The notes under the pieces were generated by a model. It ran no database searches, had not been told where the DNA came from, and saw only the letters and a list, made by a program, of their open reading frames with translations. A stretch of 64,000 nt of DNA from Maridesulfovibrio sp. (GTDB taxonomy: Bacteria; Desulfobacterota; Desulfovibrionia; Desulfovibrionales; Desulfovibrionaceae), in assembly GCF_963667685.1 (NCBI RefSeq), contig NZ_OY763932.1:1-64000 (forward strand), given 5' to 3'. The translations under genes were made by a program, and so were the position numbers. Shown one piece after another: positions 25,947 to 33,930 of the stretch (its first letter is position 1; each line of letters starts with the position of its first letter).

Positions 25947-26946
25947 TATTCATTCTCCTTGAAGAACCTTTAGATGCTGAGAGGGTAAAACCCAATGCGT
26001 AAACCAACTTTTCAGCGCGAGAAATAGTATCAGTAACATCAACTGAAACGGCATTCTTTCCGGGATAAATATTGTAATCCTTCCGTTTGGAAACAGGAGT
26101 CACTGACGGCATAATGACATTACACCCGCGCAGCAGCCCCTTTTTTCTTCCCTCCGAATCAAACGAATCAAGGGCTGACGTCGCGGGAATATTGGAAAAA
26201 GGATTAAGCAGACGGGCCAAAGCCGTAAACCTGTAAGACAAATCAATGTTCCCGGCTTCGGCAAAATAAAAAGGGGTATCAGGATGCGGAATAAAAGGTC
26301 CTGCCGCGATCATATCCAGCTCAAGCTTACTCAGAAAAAGCAAGTCGTCTGCCAGATGCTCCACGGTATAGTCCGGCAACCCAACGATGATACCGGACCC
26401 CACTTCATAACCGATATCCTGTAGTGACAGCAGCAATTCCAAACGCTCATGGAAATCAGCTCCACTCCTTATTCTTCTATAAATGACTGGATCGGTTGTT
26501 TCCAACTTCAACAGGCAGCGGTCTGCCCCGCAACTGAACCAGTGCTCATACTCAGCGGCACTGCGATCGCCCAGCGAAAGAGTAACCGCAACATCGTGCG
26601 ATTCCTTGATTCCTGAAATTATCTGTTCTACCTGGGCAGAGGAATAACTGAAATCATCACCGGATTGCAGGACAATGGTACGTACCCCGGCTTCAGCAGC
26701 CGAAATCGCGGATTCAACAATTGTATCAGTGTCCAGCCGGTAGCGATTCACATTTGAATTCGGAGCACGCAACCCACAGTAATTGCACTTCTTATTACAA
26801 AAATTTGAAAACTCAACAATGGCACGCAGGTATACTTCCCGCCCAAAGGATTGTTCCCGCAAACGATCAGCCGCCGCAAACAATTCGACGTCATTGCCGC
26901 CGTTCAAATAGTGAATTATTTCATCACGTCCGAGCACATCCATCAC
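25936..26946 (-). CDS. hydE: [FeFe]-hydrogenase maturation radical SAM enzyme HydE
   Basis: A 336-residue radical SAM protein with the cluster motif CNKKCNYC (CX3CX2C) near residue 49. It also has VRTIVLQSGDD, LLKLETTDPVIYRRI and GSGIIVGLPDYT, matching HydE of the biotin-synthase-like group. HydE acts on the iron-cysteine synthon from HydG to build the dinuclear precursor. It starts six bases after the stop of the unknown 191-residue gene and overlaps hydF, so all are co-transcribed. Confidence 0.93.
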   Translation of the reverse strand: MMDVLGRDEIIHYLNGGNDVELFAAADRLREQSFGREVYLRAIVEFSNFCNKKCNYCGLRAPNSNVNRYRLDTDTIVESAISAAEAGVRTIVLQSGDDFSYSSAQVEQIISGIKESHDVAVTLSLGDRSAAEYEHWFSCGADRCLLKLETTDPVIYRRIRSGADFHERLELLLSLQDIGYEVGSGIIVGLPDYTVEHLADDLLFLSKLELDMIAAGPFIPHPDTPFYFAEAGNIDLSYRFTALARLLNPFSNIPATSALDSFDSEGRKKGLLRGCNVIMPSVTPVSKRKDYNIYPGKNAVSVDVTDTISRAEKLVYALGFTLSASKGSSRRMNNVE

Positions 26947-26952
26947 TAACTC

Positions 26953-27528
26953 CTACAACAGATCCCCACTCTTCATGGCACTGGAACATTCGCTGACCAG
27001 CCTGAACGCGGCAATTTCGTCAGCACTTGCATTCTGCGGTACATACCCCGATTCCGCCCAGCCAAAAAGAGCTTCAACATCAGCTTCCACACATCCCCAG
27101 AATCCATCAGGAGCATGAAAACAAGCATGGGCGTACTGCCCAAAACAAATTCTATTATCGACAATAACCAACGGTAGGCAAGGCAAGTCATGGGCTGCAT
27201 AAACATTCACTTTTCCGGTAAAACGTTCAGCCAGACCGTTCAAAAAAGAAATTGAACTCTTAAGTTCATCCGCAGCAGACTGAATGGATGCACCGAAACG
27301 AAGAGCACTGAGAAAAGGCTCATCCCATCCATTCTCGCCAGCAGGCACCATGGCAATAATGTCAAGAGAACTGAATCCGGGACGGGACAACGCCTTTTCC
27401 AACCCCTGAATATGGGGCTTCGACTTTGCAAAAGGCCCGTAAACAGCCGCATGAAGGACAATTCTTCTTTCCGCTTCGGCAAACATTGCAGGAAAACCCA
27501 GTTCCCCTACACCGCATACAAGCTTCAT
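26953..27528 (-). CDS. Unknown protein in the hydrogenase maturation operon
   Basis: A 191-residue cytoplasmic protein whose ATG overlaps the aspA stop (ATGA) and whose stop lies 6 bases before hydE, so it is translationally embedded in the operon. I do not recognise a named family. Residues about 105-135 (VYAAHDLPCLPLVIVDNRI) faintly resemble the strand-turn region of phospholipase-D-like domains but lack an HKD motif. Several Cys residues are scattered and none forms a cluster motif. Its position suggests a helper role in H-cluster assembly or hydrogenase regulation; that is inference from context only. Confidence 0.6.
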   Translation of the reverse strand: MKLVCGVGELGFPAMFAEAERRIVLHAAVYGPFAKSKPHIQGLEKALSRPGFSSLDIIAMVPAGENGWDEPFLSALRFGASIQSAADELKSSISFLNGLAERFTGKVNVYAAHDLPCLPLVIVDNRICFGQYAHACFHAPDGFWGCVEADVEALFGWAESGYVPQNASADEIAAFRLVSECSSAMKSGDLL

Positions 27529-28982
27529 TTCTTACCCATCCCATCCACTTCGTCCGTGGTAAAACCCTGCTTGCACAACCGTTTAGGTGACAAAAGATCG
27601 TCTACCTCATCAGCCCCGGCAATGCCTTGAAAAATAATTTCATCACGCAAAGAACGACCTGACTCCCGGCAGGCTGCTACGATCTTTTCAACTGCATCAT
27701 AGCCCAGAAACGGAACCAGAACTGTTCCCAAGGCGTGACTAGACTCTACATGCTTCAGGCAGCGTTCCTTATCAGCAAGAATCCCCTCTACGCAATTTTT
27801 TGTAAAACTTCGGGTTGCATTAACCAGCAAACCCAGAGAATTCAACAAATTGTGCGCAAGAAGCGGCATAAAATGGTTAAGCTCCAATTGAGCCATGGAC
27901 GCGGCAATGGTTATAGTCTGGTCATTGCCCATGACCTGCAAAGCCACCTGCGCTACGGACTCCGGTATTACCGGATTAATTTTACCGGCCATTATGGAAG
28001 AACCGCACTGACGGGCAGGTAATTTGATTTCTGCAAGCCCGGTAGCAGGTCCGCTAGCAAGCAATCGCATATCGTTAGAAATTTTCATCAGATTTGTTGC
28101 ATAAGACTTAAGCATGCCGGAAATTTCCACAAATGAGTCTGAATTCTGGGTTGAATCAATCAGGTTTTCAGCCCTTGAAACCGGCAGACCGCATATTTTT
28201 TTCAGCTCCCCCGCAACCTGAAGAATATAATCACGCGGGGCACCAAGCCCAGTTCCCACAGCGGTTCCACCCAGATTGACCTTCTTGATCCTCTCCCGGC
28301 ACTTAAAAATACGCCAGCGGTCACGGGCAACGGCATCGGCGAAAGCTCCGAAAGACATGCCCAGTGTCATGGGTACAGCGTCCATTAATTGTGTTCGGCC
28401 CACTTTGACTACTTGAGAAAATTCCGCTTCTTTTCGTTGCAACTCTTCTTGAAGATTTGTGATCTCCCTTTCAAGATCCACAAGCAGAGAAAGGGCCGCA
28501 ACCTTTAAAGCCGTGGGATAAACATCATTGGTGGACTGGTGCATATTTACATGATCAACAGGATGGACCTTCCCGTAATCACCGGGCTTGCCACCCAAAA
28601 TTTCAATGGCTCTGTTGGCGATAACTTCATTGAAATTCATATTAGTTGAAGTCCCGGCACCGCCCTGATAGGGATCAACGACTATATCACTGTTAAATTT
28701 TCCGGAGGAAACATCTCTGCATGCCGTAAGAACTGCCCTTCCAATACTTTCATCCAGAAAGCCTAATTTCAGATTTACAGCAGCACACGCCTCTTTCACC
28801 TGCCCGAAAGCATAGATAAACCGCTCATGAATCCGTAAACCGGAAAGCGGAAAATTGAGCATGGCACGACGGGTGTGGATTCCATAATACGCATGATCCG
28901 GAATCTCCATCTCCCCCAATGCATCCTTCTCTATTCGGAAAGTGTTTTTTCCGGCTTCAGACATATTTCCTCCGGAAATCAA
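27525..28982 (-). CDS. aspA: Aspartate ammonia-lyase
   Basis: A 485-residue enzyme of the fumarase/aspartase superfamily. It has the signature GSSIMAGKINPVIPE, the substrate residues in GAGTSTNMNFNEV, the VHPVDHVNMHQSTND segment and GRTQLMDAVPMTLG. These favour aspartase over fumarase. It releases fumarate and ammonia from aspartate. It sits between hydG and the unknown 191-residue gene with an immediate junction to hydG (stop 28983) and a 4-base overlap downstream. The fumarate could feed the reductase at 36140-37714 and the ammonia could supply the bridging amine of the H-cluster; both are inferences. Confidence 0.88.
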   Translation of the reverse strand: MISGGNMSEAGKNTFRIEKDALGEMEIPDHAYYGIHTRRAMLNFPLSGLRIHERFIYAFGQVKEACAAVNLKLGFLDESIGRAVLTACRDVSSGKFNSDIVVDPYQGGAGTSTNMNFNEVIANRAIEILGGKPGDYGKVHPVDHVNMHQSTNDVYPTALKVAALSLLVDLEREITNLQEELQRKEAEFSQVVKVGRTQLMDAVPMTLGMSFGAFADAVARDRWRIFKCRERIKKVNLGGTAVGTGLGAPRDYILQVAGELKKICGLPVSRAENLIDSTQNSDSFVEISGMLKSYATNLMKISNDMRLLASGPATGLAEIKLPARQCGSSIMAGKINPVIPESVAQVALQVMGNDQTITIAASMAQLELNHFMPLLAHNLLNSLGLLVNATRSFTKNCVEGILADKERCLKHVESSHALGTVLVPFLGYDAVEKIVAACRESGRSLRDEIIFQGIAGADEVDDLLSPKRLCKQGFTTDEVDGMGKK

Positions 28983-30407
28983 TTACAGATAAAGGTCCCG
29001 TTCGCCCTTTTCCATGCGAGCAAGACGGTCAATCAGAAGCTTGCGACGCTCAGGATCAGCATAATTTTCGATCTCATTTTTGATCAACTCTTCACCGACT
29101 TTCTTAGTTTCCTCTGAAGCATAGTCTTCGAGATATTCTTTAAAGGTCAGCAATCCGTTGGGCAAGCAGAATTTCTGGATAAACCCGGTCTTTGCCAATT
29201 CCATAAAATGCTCACCGGTACGTCCCAGACGGTAACAGGCGGTACACCACGAGGGTACATAGCCATGATCACCGACAATGGAGCGGATGGTTTCGTCAAG
29301 AGAACGGCTGTCACCTATGCAGAACTGCTGAACCTCGGGACGGTCGTATTCAGGATCGCTGTATGCTCCGGGATATGTGCGTGAGCCGCCTGAAATCTGG
29401 GATACCCCTACTTCCAGCAATTCCTTGCGGGTCTCAGGATTTTCTCTGGTAGAAAGGATAAGCCCGGTATAAGGCACTGCCAACCGCAATACAGCTACAA
29501 TTTTCTTGAAATCATGCGGTGAAGAGAGAAACGGGGGATTCAAGGCAAGATCAGAGTTCTGAGCAGGCTCAATGCGGGGGAATGAAATGGTATGCGGACC
29601 TACCCCACAGTCAATTTCAAGCTGCTTTGCATGATAAAGAAGCCCCATGACCTCGAAGATCGGGTCAAACAGGCCGAAAAGCGCGCCCATGCCCACATCA
29701 TCAATCCCGGCTTCCATAGCGCGGTGCATTGCATAAAGGCGCCAGTTATAATCTGTCTTGCGTCCTGCAAGGTGATATTTCTTGTAAGTTTCCTGATGGT
29801 AAGTTTCATGAAAACACTGGTAAGTACCAATGCCCACATCATGCAATTTCCTGAATCCTTCAACATCCAATGGGGCACAGTTGATGTTTACTCTGCGAAT
29901 TTCACCACTTTTGCGTGAAGTAACGGAGTAAACTTCTCTAACTGTCTGTGCAATCCAAGCGGCATCATATTTGGGGTGCTCACCATAAACAAGAAGAAGT
30001 CTCTTATGTCCCAGATCCTCAAGAACCTCGACCTCTTTATGGATCTCTTCCGCAGTGAGAGTGCGGCGTTTGAGGTCTTCGTTAGTAGCGTTGAATCCAC
30101 AGTATGCACACTGGTTTGCACACTCATTGCTGACATAAAGAGGAGCGAAAAGAACCAGCCTGTTGCCGTAAATTCCTTTTTTTACTTCAATAGCGGCTTC
30201 AAAAATTTCATTATCCAACTCCTTATCCTTGTTCTTCAGCAAAACCGCCGCTTCAAAAGGAGTAAGACCCTTTCTCTCTTTGGATTTTGCTATGATGTCT
30301 TTAACAAGGGAAGGTTCGGGGTCGGTGGCTTTTTCCATTTCCGACCATATAAGCTCTTCATCGATAAATGATTCAAGACCGGTTCCAAGAGTTGCGTTTT
30401 TATTCAT
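28983..30407 (-). CDS. hydG: [FeFe]-hydrogenase maturation tyrosine lyase HydG
   Basis: A 474-residue radical SAM enzyme. The N-terminal cluster motif is CANQCAYC (CX3CX2C). The C-terminal second cluster motif is CTAC, then 22 residues, then C, which is diagnostic of HydG rather than ThiH. SISGGSRTYPG-like QISGGSRTYPGAYSD also matches. HydG cleaves tyrosine to supply CO and cyanide on iron. The gene starts 14 bases after the TM1266-family gene and abuts aspA. Confidence 0.95.
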   Translation of the reverse strand: MNKNATLGTGLESFIDEELIWSEMEKATDPEPSLVKDIIAKSKERKGLTPFEAAVLLKNKDKELDNEIFEAAIEVKKGIYGNRLVLFAPLYVSNECANQCAYCGFNATNEDLKRRTLTAEEIHKEVEVLEDLGHKRLLLVYGEHPKYDAAWIAQTVREVYSVTSRKSGEIRRVNINCAPLDVEGFRKLHDVGIGTYQCFHETYHQETYKKYHLAGRKTDYNWRLYAMHRAMEAGIDDVGMGALFGLFDPIFEVMGLLYHAKQLEIDCGVGPHTISFPRIEPAQNSDLALNPPFLSSPHDFKKIVAVLRLAVPYTGLILSTRENPETRKELLEVGVSQISGGSRTYPGAYSDPEYDRPEVQQFCIGDSRSLDETIRSIVGDHGYVPSWCTACYRLGRTGEHFMELAKTGFIQKFCLPNGLLTFKEYLEDYASEETKKVGEELIKNEIENYADPERRKLLIDRLARMEKGERDLYL

Positions 30408-30421
30408 GATTGTATCCTTTC

Positions 30422-30664
30422 CTACACGAGAAGTGATTTTACTTTTACGCCTTGAAGCATGCCCAGTTGCCCGGTTAATGCTCCGACCTCGTCCGTGGTT
30501 GCCTCGATAATTATCCCGATGACATTCACGCCCTTTTCGCGGAAAGGAAGACCCATGCGCCCTACAATAATTTCTCCATGTTCACTTAAGGTCTGGTTGA
30601 CCTTTGGTGCGGATTTGTATCTATCTTTGATGGTTATTCCTATAATTCCCAAACGCTTATCCAT
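30422..30664 (-). CDS. TM1266-family iron-only hydrogenase system regulator
   Basis: An 80-residue protein from the ATG at 30664 (MDKRLGIIGITIKDR), which has a GGAG site about 9 bases upstream. A longer frame to 30700 has no family support. The sequence has an ACT/NikR-like ligand-binding pattern: NQTLSEHGEIIVGRMGLP and INVIGIIIEATTDEVGALTG-like VNVIGIIIEATTDEVG. Members of this family are encoded with HydEFG and are predicted regulators, but they lack a DNA-binding domain. It lies first in the maturation part of the operon. Confidence 0.85.
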   Translation of the reverse strand: MDKRLGIIGITIKDRYKSAPKVNQTLSEHGEIIVGRMGLPFREKGVNVIGIIIEATTDEVGALTGQLGMLQGVKVKSLLV

Positions 30665-30877
30665 TAAAAAGGCTCCGCAATGGTCGAAGTAAAGAAGCAA
30701 CTGACAGCTTCCGGAGCTTGCCGGAGAACCCCATGCAGGAAGTCAGGTCGTACCCTTTTCCTCGGTAATTTGCCGGTAAGAAAGACACTGGCTGTTTTGA
30801 AAACAGCCCCCGAAACTTGCGTTAACCCTTGGGCCAGATGAAATCCTCACCTCAGGCTGACGCATGCATATAATTTT
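30665..30877 (-). promoter_or_regulatory. 213-base structured spacer between hydB and the maturation genes
   Basis: A GC-richer, hairpin-rich interval inside the operon. It contains GGCTGTTTT (30789-30797) paired with AAAACAGCC (30799-30807), and a CCGGAG/CTCCGG pair around 30711-30726. The first hairpin is followed on the minus strand by a T-rich tract and may terminate most hydAB transcripts. The rest could be a leader for the maturation genes. I could not match it to a known riboswitch class. Confidence 0.35.
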
Positions 30878-31216
30878 CTACAAATTCAACTTAATGCCTT
30901 TTTCTTTCAAGGCGTTAAGCTTACCGCTGCGATCATAGTAATGAGTATGCAGAAGATGATGGGATTCATGTCCACAGGGACCGTCATGCAGGAAGCCATT
31001 TTTGGGATCGTAAAGTTTTACAATCATAGGGTTATCCTGAGATTTCCTGTACTTGTAGATATCTTTATCCGCATCAGCCGCATAAACAGAGTTCTGGCGG
31101 CGGGCTACAAAGTCCATGGTACTGGCAACTGCTTCTTTGGCAACATTAACGCCCAGAACGGCATAACCGGCCATAACACCTGCGGCCTTGATGAAACTGC
31201 GTCTGCTTAATTTCAT
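30878..31216 (-). CDS. hydB: Periplasmic [FeFe] hydrogenase small subunit
   Basis: A 112-residue protein with a Tat signal, LSRRSFIKAAGVMAGYAVLG, and the small-subunit (Fe_hyd_SSU) domain after it, ending with DGPCGHESHHLLHTHYYDR. The small subunit wraps around HydA and its Tat signal carries the pair to the periplasm, where the enzyme couples to cytochrome c3. It follows hydA by 12 bases and has a GGAGG-type site at 31221-31225. Confidence 0.93.
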   Translation of the reverse strand: MKLSRRSFIKAAGVMAGYAVLGVNVAKEAVASTMDFVARRQNSVYAADADKDIYKYRKSQDNPMIVKLYDPKNGFLHDGPCGHESHHLLHTHYYDRSGKLNALKEKGIKLNL

Positions 31217-31228
31217 ATCAGTTCCTCC

Positions 31229-32563
31229 TTATGCCTTAACTTTACGGGCTCTGAAGCGCTTGTTGATCTGAGCCACGGTGGACCTGAACAGGGAAGCCCT
31301 GATTTCAGGATCAAGAGGCTGGCCGCCACCGTTAACACAACCGCCGGGACAGGTCATAATCTCAATAAAATGGTACGGAGATTTACCTGCACGCACTTCA
31401 TCGCAAAGCTTGGCTGCATTGCTGAGTCCACTTGCGACAGCAACTTTCACAGTTCCAAAGTTGGGGACATGTACATCAGCTGTGTTAATGCCCTCATGGG
31501 TGCGGACAACTTTGATATCCGGACTTGGAATCTTGGTACCGGAAAGAACTTCATATGCCAGCCGGAGAGCGGCTTCCATTACACCACCGCTGTTACCGAA
31601 AATGGTAGCCGCGCCAGTGGATTCACCAAGAACCGGATCAGGATCTTCGTCAGGCAGATTGTTGAAGTCAATACCTGCTGCTTTGATCATGTAGGCCAGC
31701 TCACGGGTATTAATGGTAGCGTCAATGTCACGGTCGTATCCGGCATCATCAAGCTCACTGCGCACGCCTTCGTATTTCTTGGCGATACAGGGCATGATGG
31801 AAACTGTGTAAATCTTCTTACCGTCTGTTTTGGTTTCCTCTGCGCCATATGTCTTAGCCAGAGGACCAAGCATACCGATAGGTGATTTACATGTGGACAA
31901 GTTGGGAATCAGATCGGGGTAAAAAGTTTCAGCAAACTTAACCCAGCCCGGGCAGCAGGAAGTAAACTGCGGCAAGGGCATTGCATCCTTTGTTCCCTGA
32001 CTTTTCACCCTGTTCAGAAGCTCGGTACCCTCTTCCATGATGGTTACGTCAGCAGTGAACTCGTTATCCCAGATGTAGTCGAATCCCAACTTGCGCAATG
32101 CTGCATGCATTTTTCCGCCGACATAAGTCCCGGTAGCAGCACCGAAGCATTCGCCAAGCGCATAACGAACAGCGGGAGCAGGCATGGATACGACAATGGT
32201 ATCCGGGTCCTTAAGTTTCGCTGCAATCTCATCTATGAAGGAAACTCCCTCATAAATAGCACCGTACGGACAGTTGGTAAGGCACTGACCGCAGTTCATA
32301 CAGGCAACAGGATCAATAATCTGGTGGATTCCGTCATCATTGATCGCCTGGATAGCACCACTGGCACAATGCTCTTCACACGCACCACAGCCTTCACATT
32401 TTGATTCATCAACCCGAACGAACTTGACAGTATCTGCGTTAACACCAACAGGCGGAGCGTAAATAGTGTACTCAACACCCTCCATTCGTTTGGCATTTTC
32501 ATTCGCAGCAGGTTGGACCGCTGCTGCCCCGGCAGGCGGGGATTTAGGCGCACATCCTGACAT
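31229..32563 (-). CDS. hydA: Periplasmic [FeFe] hydrogenase large subunit
   Basis: A 444-residue catalytic subunit. Two 4Fe-4S motifs occur near the N-terminus (CEGCGACEEHC and CMNCGQCLTNC). The H-cluster motifs are L1 TSCCPGWVKF, L2 MPCIAKKYE and L3 EIMTCPGGCVNGGGQP, all intact. AAAGGAGG precedes the ATG. The first 27 residues (Ala/Pro-rich, beginning MSGCAP) extend beyond the usual Desulfovibrio HydA start. It makes or consumes H2 in the periplasm and is exported with HydB. The inverted repeat at 32576-32595 abuts its ribosome site. Confidence 0.95.
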   Translation of the reverse strand: MSGCAPKSPPAGAAAVQPAANENAKRMEGVEYTIYAPPVGVNADTVKFVRVDESKCEGCGACEEHCASGAIQAINDDGIHQIIDPVACMNCGQCLTNCPYGAIYEGVSFIDEIAAKLKDPDTIVVSMPAPAVRYALGECFGAATGTYVGGKMHAALRKLGFDYIWDNEFTADVTIMEEGTELLNRVKSQGTKDAMPLPQFTSCCPGWVKFAETFYPDLIPNLSTCKSPIGMLGPLAKTYGAEETKTDGKKIYTVSIMPCIAKKYEGVRSELDDAGYDRDIDATINTRELAYMIKAAGIDFNNLPDEDPDPVLGESTGAATIFGNSGGVMEAALRLAYEVLSGTKIPSPDIKVVRTHEGINTADVHVPNFGTVKVAVASGLSNAAKLCDEVRAGKSPYHFIEIMTCPGGCVNGGGQPLDPEIRASLFRSTVAQINKRFRARKVKA

Positions 32564-32575
32564 GCTTGGCCTCCT

Positions 32576-32595
32576 TTGTTAAAATTAGTTAACAA
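32576..32595. promoter_or_regulatory. Inverted repeat upstream of hydA, Rex-like
   Basis: TTGTTAA (32576-32582) and TTAACAA (32589-32595) are perfect complements separated by 6 bases. The half-sites equal those of clostridial-type Rex operators (TTGTTAA-N4-TTAACAA), but the spacer is 2 bases longer. It borders the hydA ribosome site at 32570-32577, so a bound repressor would block the start of the operon. Confidence 0.45.
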
Positions 32596-32994
32596 ACATC
32601 AAACACAAATAATAAAAAAGTAACACCACAAATGCACTAATACATTTATGTTATACGTGTCAATCGATCTTCCGAAAGCATGATCAATTCAGATTTAAAG
32701 AGAAAGGAGGCAGTCCAGGAGATTTGAGCACACTTGAATATACTATTAAATATTTGATTAAAAATTAAAAATTTTGATAGGATAATCAACAATTAATCAG
32801 ATTAATATGAAGTCGGCAAAACAGAGCATCATATAAATCTTTATTGCCCTGATTAGTAAATCCGAACACTGACGGAGAAATTGAAGAGAATTGCAGATGA
32901 ATTTTGAAGACTCAATTTGATAGTTTGTAATAGTTGCTTAGAAAGTATAAACTAATGCTGATCCTTAATCTAACCTACGGGAGAATAAAAACAA
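32596..32994. other. Divergent promoter region, hydA versus NIPSNAP gene
   Basis: About 400 AT-rich bases with no convincing reading frame. Promoters for the hydrogenase operon and for the NIPSNAP gene must lie here, but I cannot pick a clear -10/-35 pair. Confidence 0.5.
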
Positions 32995-33309
32995 ATGTAT
33001 TTTGAAATGAGAACGTACACAATACACCCCGGCATGCTTCCAACTTACATGAAACTATTTGAGGAAGTAGGCCTACCCATTATTGAAAAATATGCGGAAT
33101 TAGTCGGTTATTGGTATACTGATATCGGTGAGTTAAACCAGGTTGTCCATCTGTGGCGATATGAAAGTTTGGATCAAAGAACTGTCAGGCGTAAAAAACT
33201 TTATGAGGACAACGACTGGCAAACCAAATTTCTACCCGACGCAATGCAAATGCTGGAAAAACAGGAAAACAAAATCATGCTCGCAGCAAACTTCTCGCCA
33301 ATAAAATAG
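32995..33309 (+). CDS. NIPSNAP-family protein
   Basis: A 104-residue single-domain protein with the NIPSNAP ferredoxin-like pattern: YFEMRTYTIHPG at the start, LVGYWYTDIGELNQVVHLWRY in the middle and DNDWQTKFLP near the end. GGGAG lies 9 bases before the ATG. The function of bacterial members is not established; some act in degradation or vesicle-related roles. It is monocistronic and divergent from the hydrogenase operon. Confidence 0.85.
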   Translation: MYFEMRTYTIHPGMLPTYMKLFEEVGLPIIEKYAELVGYWYTDIGELNQVVHLWRYESLDQRTVRRKKLYEDNDWQTKFLPDAMQMLEKQENKIMLAANFSPIK

Positions 33310-33380
33310 TTAAGCTAGCCACCTACATTATTTAAAAGACATAATCCTATACAAGACATTAATTTACCTAACAAAAAAAT

Positions 33381-33406
33381 GGGTTGCATCAAATCTGATG
33401 TAACCC
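33381..33406. terminator. Intrinsic terminator after the NIPSNAP gene
   Basis: An 11-base stem (one G-T) with loop AATC. On the minus strand it is followed by seven T, so it terminates minus-strand reading best; it may also serve the NIPSNAP gene 72 bases upstream. Confidence 0.65.
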
Positions 33407-33407
33407 C

Positions 33408-33545
33408 TTAATACAAATTATACCCCAAAAAGAACTGAAATAGAGTACCTGCTTTCTTTATCTTCGCATAATCTCGGCCATGTGGAGTATACGCTCTCTC
33501 ACTGTGAACATATAGCGGGCCTTCTTTGCCGTGCTTTACCAGCAA
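33408..33545 (-). CDS. Possible short gene or gene remnant
   Basis: A 45-residue frame opening with TTG, reading LLVKHGKEGPLYVHSERAY and ending FLGYNLY. Its stop codon is directly followed by an intrinsic terminator with a T-run in the same orientation, as at a real gene end. There is no ribosome site and an in-frame TGA lies 18 bases upstream of the TTG, so it may be the 3' remnant of a longer gene. I do not recognise the family. Confidence 0.25.
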   Translation of the reverse strand: MLVKHGKEGPLYVHSERAYTPHGRDYAKIKKAGTLFQFFLGYNLY

Positions 33546-33610
33546 TTCACAATCACGAAATCAGTATACGTGCAATTTTATATATCTATCCTTGAGCTTT
33601 TATCACAAAA

Positions 33611-33644
33611 GAAGGGACTGAGTCTGTTCGACCCAGCCCCTTCC
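33611..33644 (-). terminator. Hairpin terminator in the duplicated segment
   Basis: A 14-base stem with two G-T pairs and a 5-6 base loop, followed on the minus strand by TTTTGTG. It lies at the distal end of the decayed copy of the cytochrome gene's tail. Confidence 0.5.
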
Positions 33645-33648
33645 TTTT

Positions 33649-33930
33649 ACGAGGTGACAGGGGGTGAGGCCCCTGCCGGTAGGTATATTATGGCGTACGC
33701 TATTCAATCATCTTACCAGTTATCTGTGACCTATTCAGCAGATATCAGACAAGATGCTCTCTCCAGGTTGAACTGAGCTTTAAGCCGGGGCTGAACCAAG
33801 CGGCCCGGCCCCGGCTTTCACGAGGTGATAGGTAAGAGGGAACCTATCCAGTAGGTGTATATTATGGCTAACGTTATTTCTTCATTTTACCTGTGACCAT
33901 GCTACGGACAAGGGCGAATATGCTCTCTCC
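33649..33930. repeat. Degenerate tandem duplication of the cytochrome gene 3' end
   Basis: Copy A (33649-33764) and copy B (33820-33930) share ACGAGGTGA, GTAGGT, ATATTATGGC, TTAC, CTGTGACC and ATGCTCTCTCC in the same order, offset 166-171 bases. Copy B spans the true stop codon of the cytochrome gene. Copy A has lost the frame. Each copy has a hairpin at the same place with different stem sequence. Confidence 0.6.
33782..33817 (-). terminator. Strong GC hairpin downstream of the cytochrome operon
   Basis: AAGCCGGGGC (33782-33791) and GCCCCGGCTT (33808-33817) form a perfect 10-base stem with a 16-base loop, 57 bases past the stop of the cytochrome b561 fusion gene. The T-run after it on the minus strand is short, so it may stabilise the transcript end instead. 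Confidence 0.5.

Larger units (their letters stand above)
33310..33873. other. 564-base spacer with terminators and a degenerate duplication
   Basis: Holds a terminator hairpin (33381-33406), a possible short minus-strand frame (33408-33545), and a decayed tandem copy of the cytochrome gene's 3' end with hairpins (33611-33775). Nothing else is evident. Confidence 0.6.

Noticed and set aside
30665-30877. Cobalamin, TPP, c-di-GMP or SRP RNA in the hydB-TM1266 spacer
   Set aside because: I compared remembered consensus boxes on both strands and none matched beyond short strings.
33531-33776. 81-codon plus-strand frame between the NIPSNAP and cytochrome genes
   Set aside because: It is antisense to the duplicated hairpins and shows no ribosome site or family pattern.
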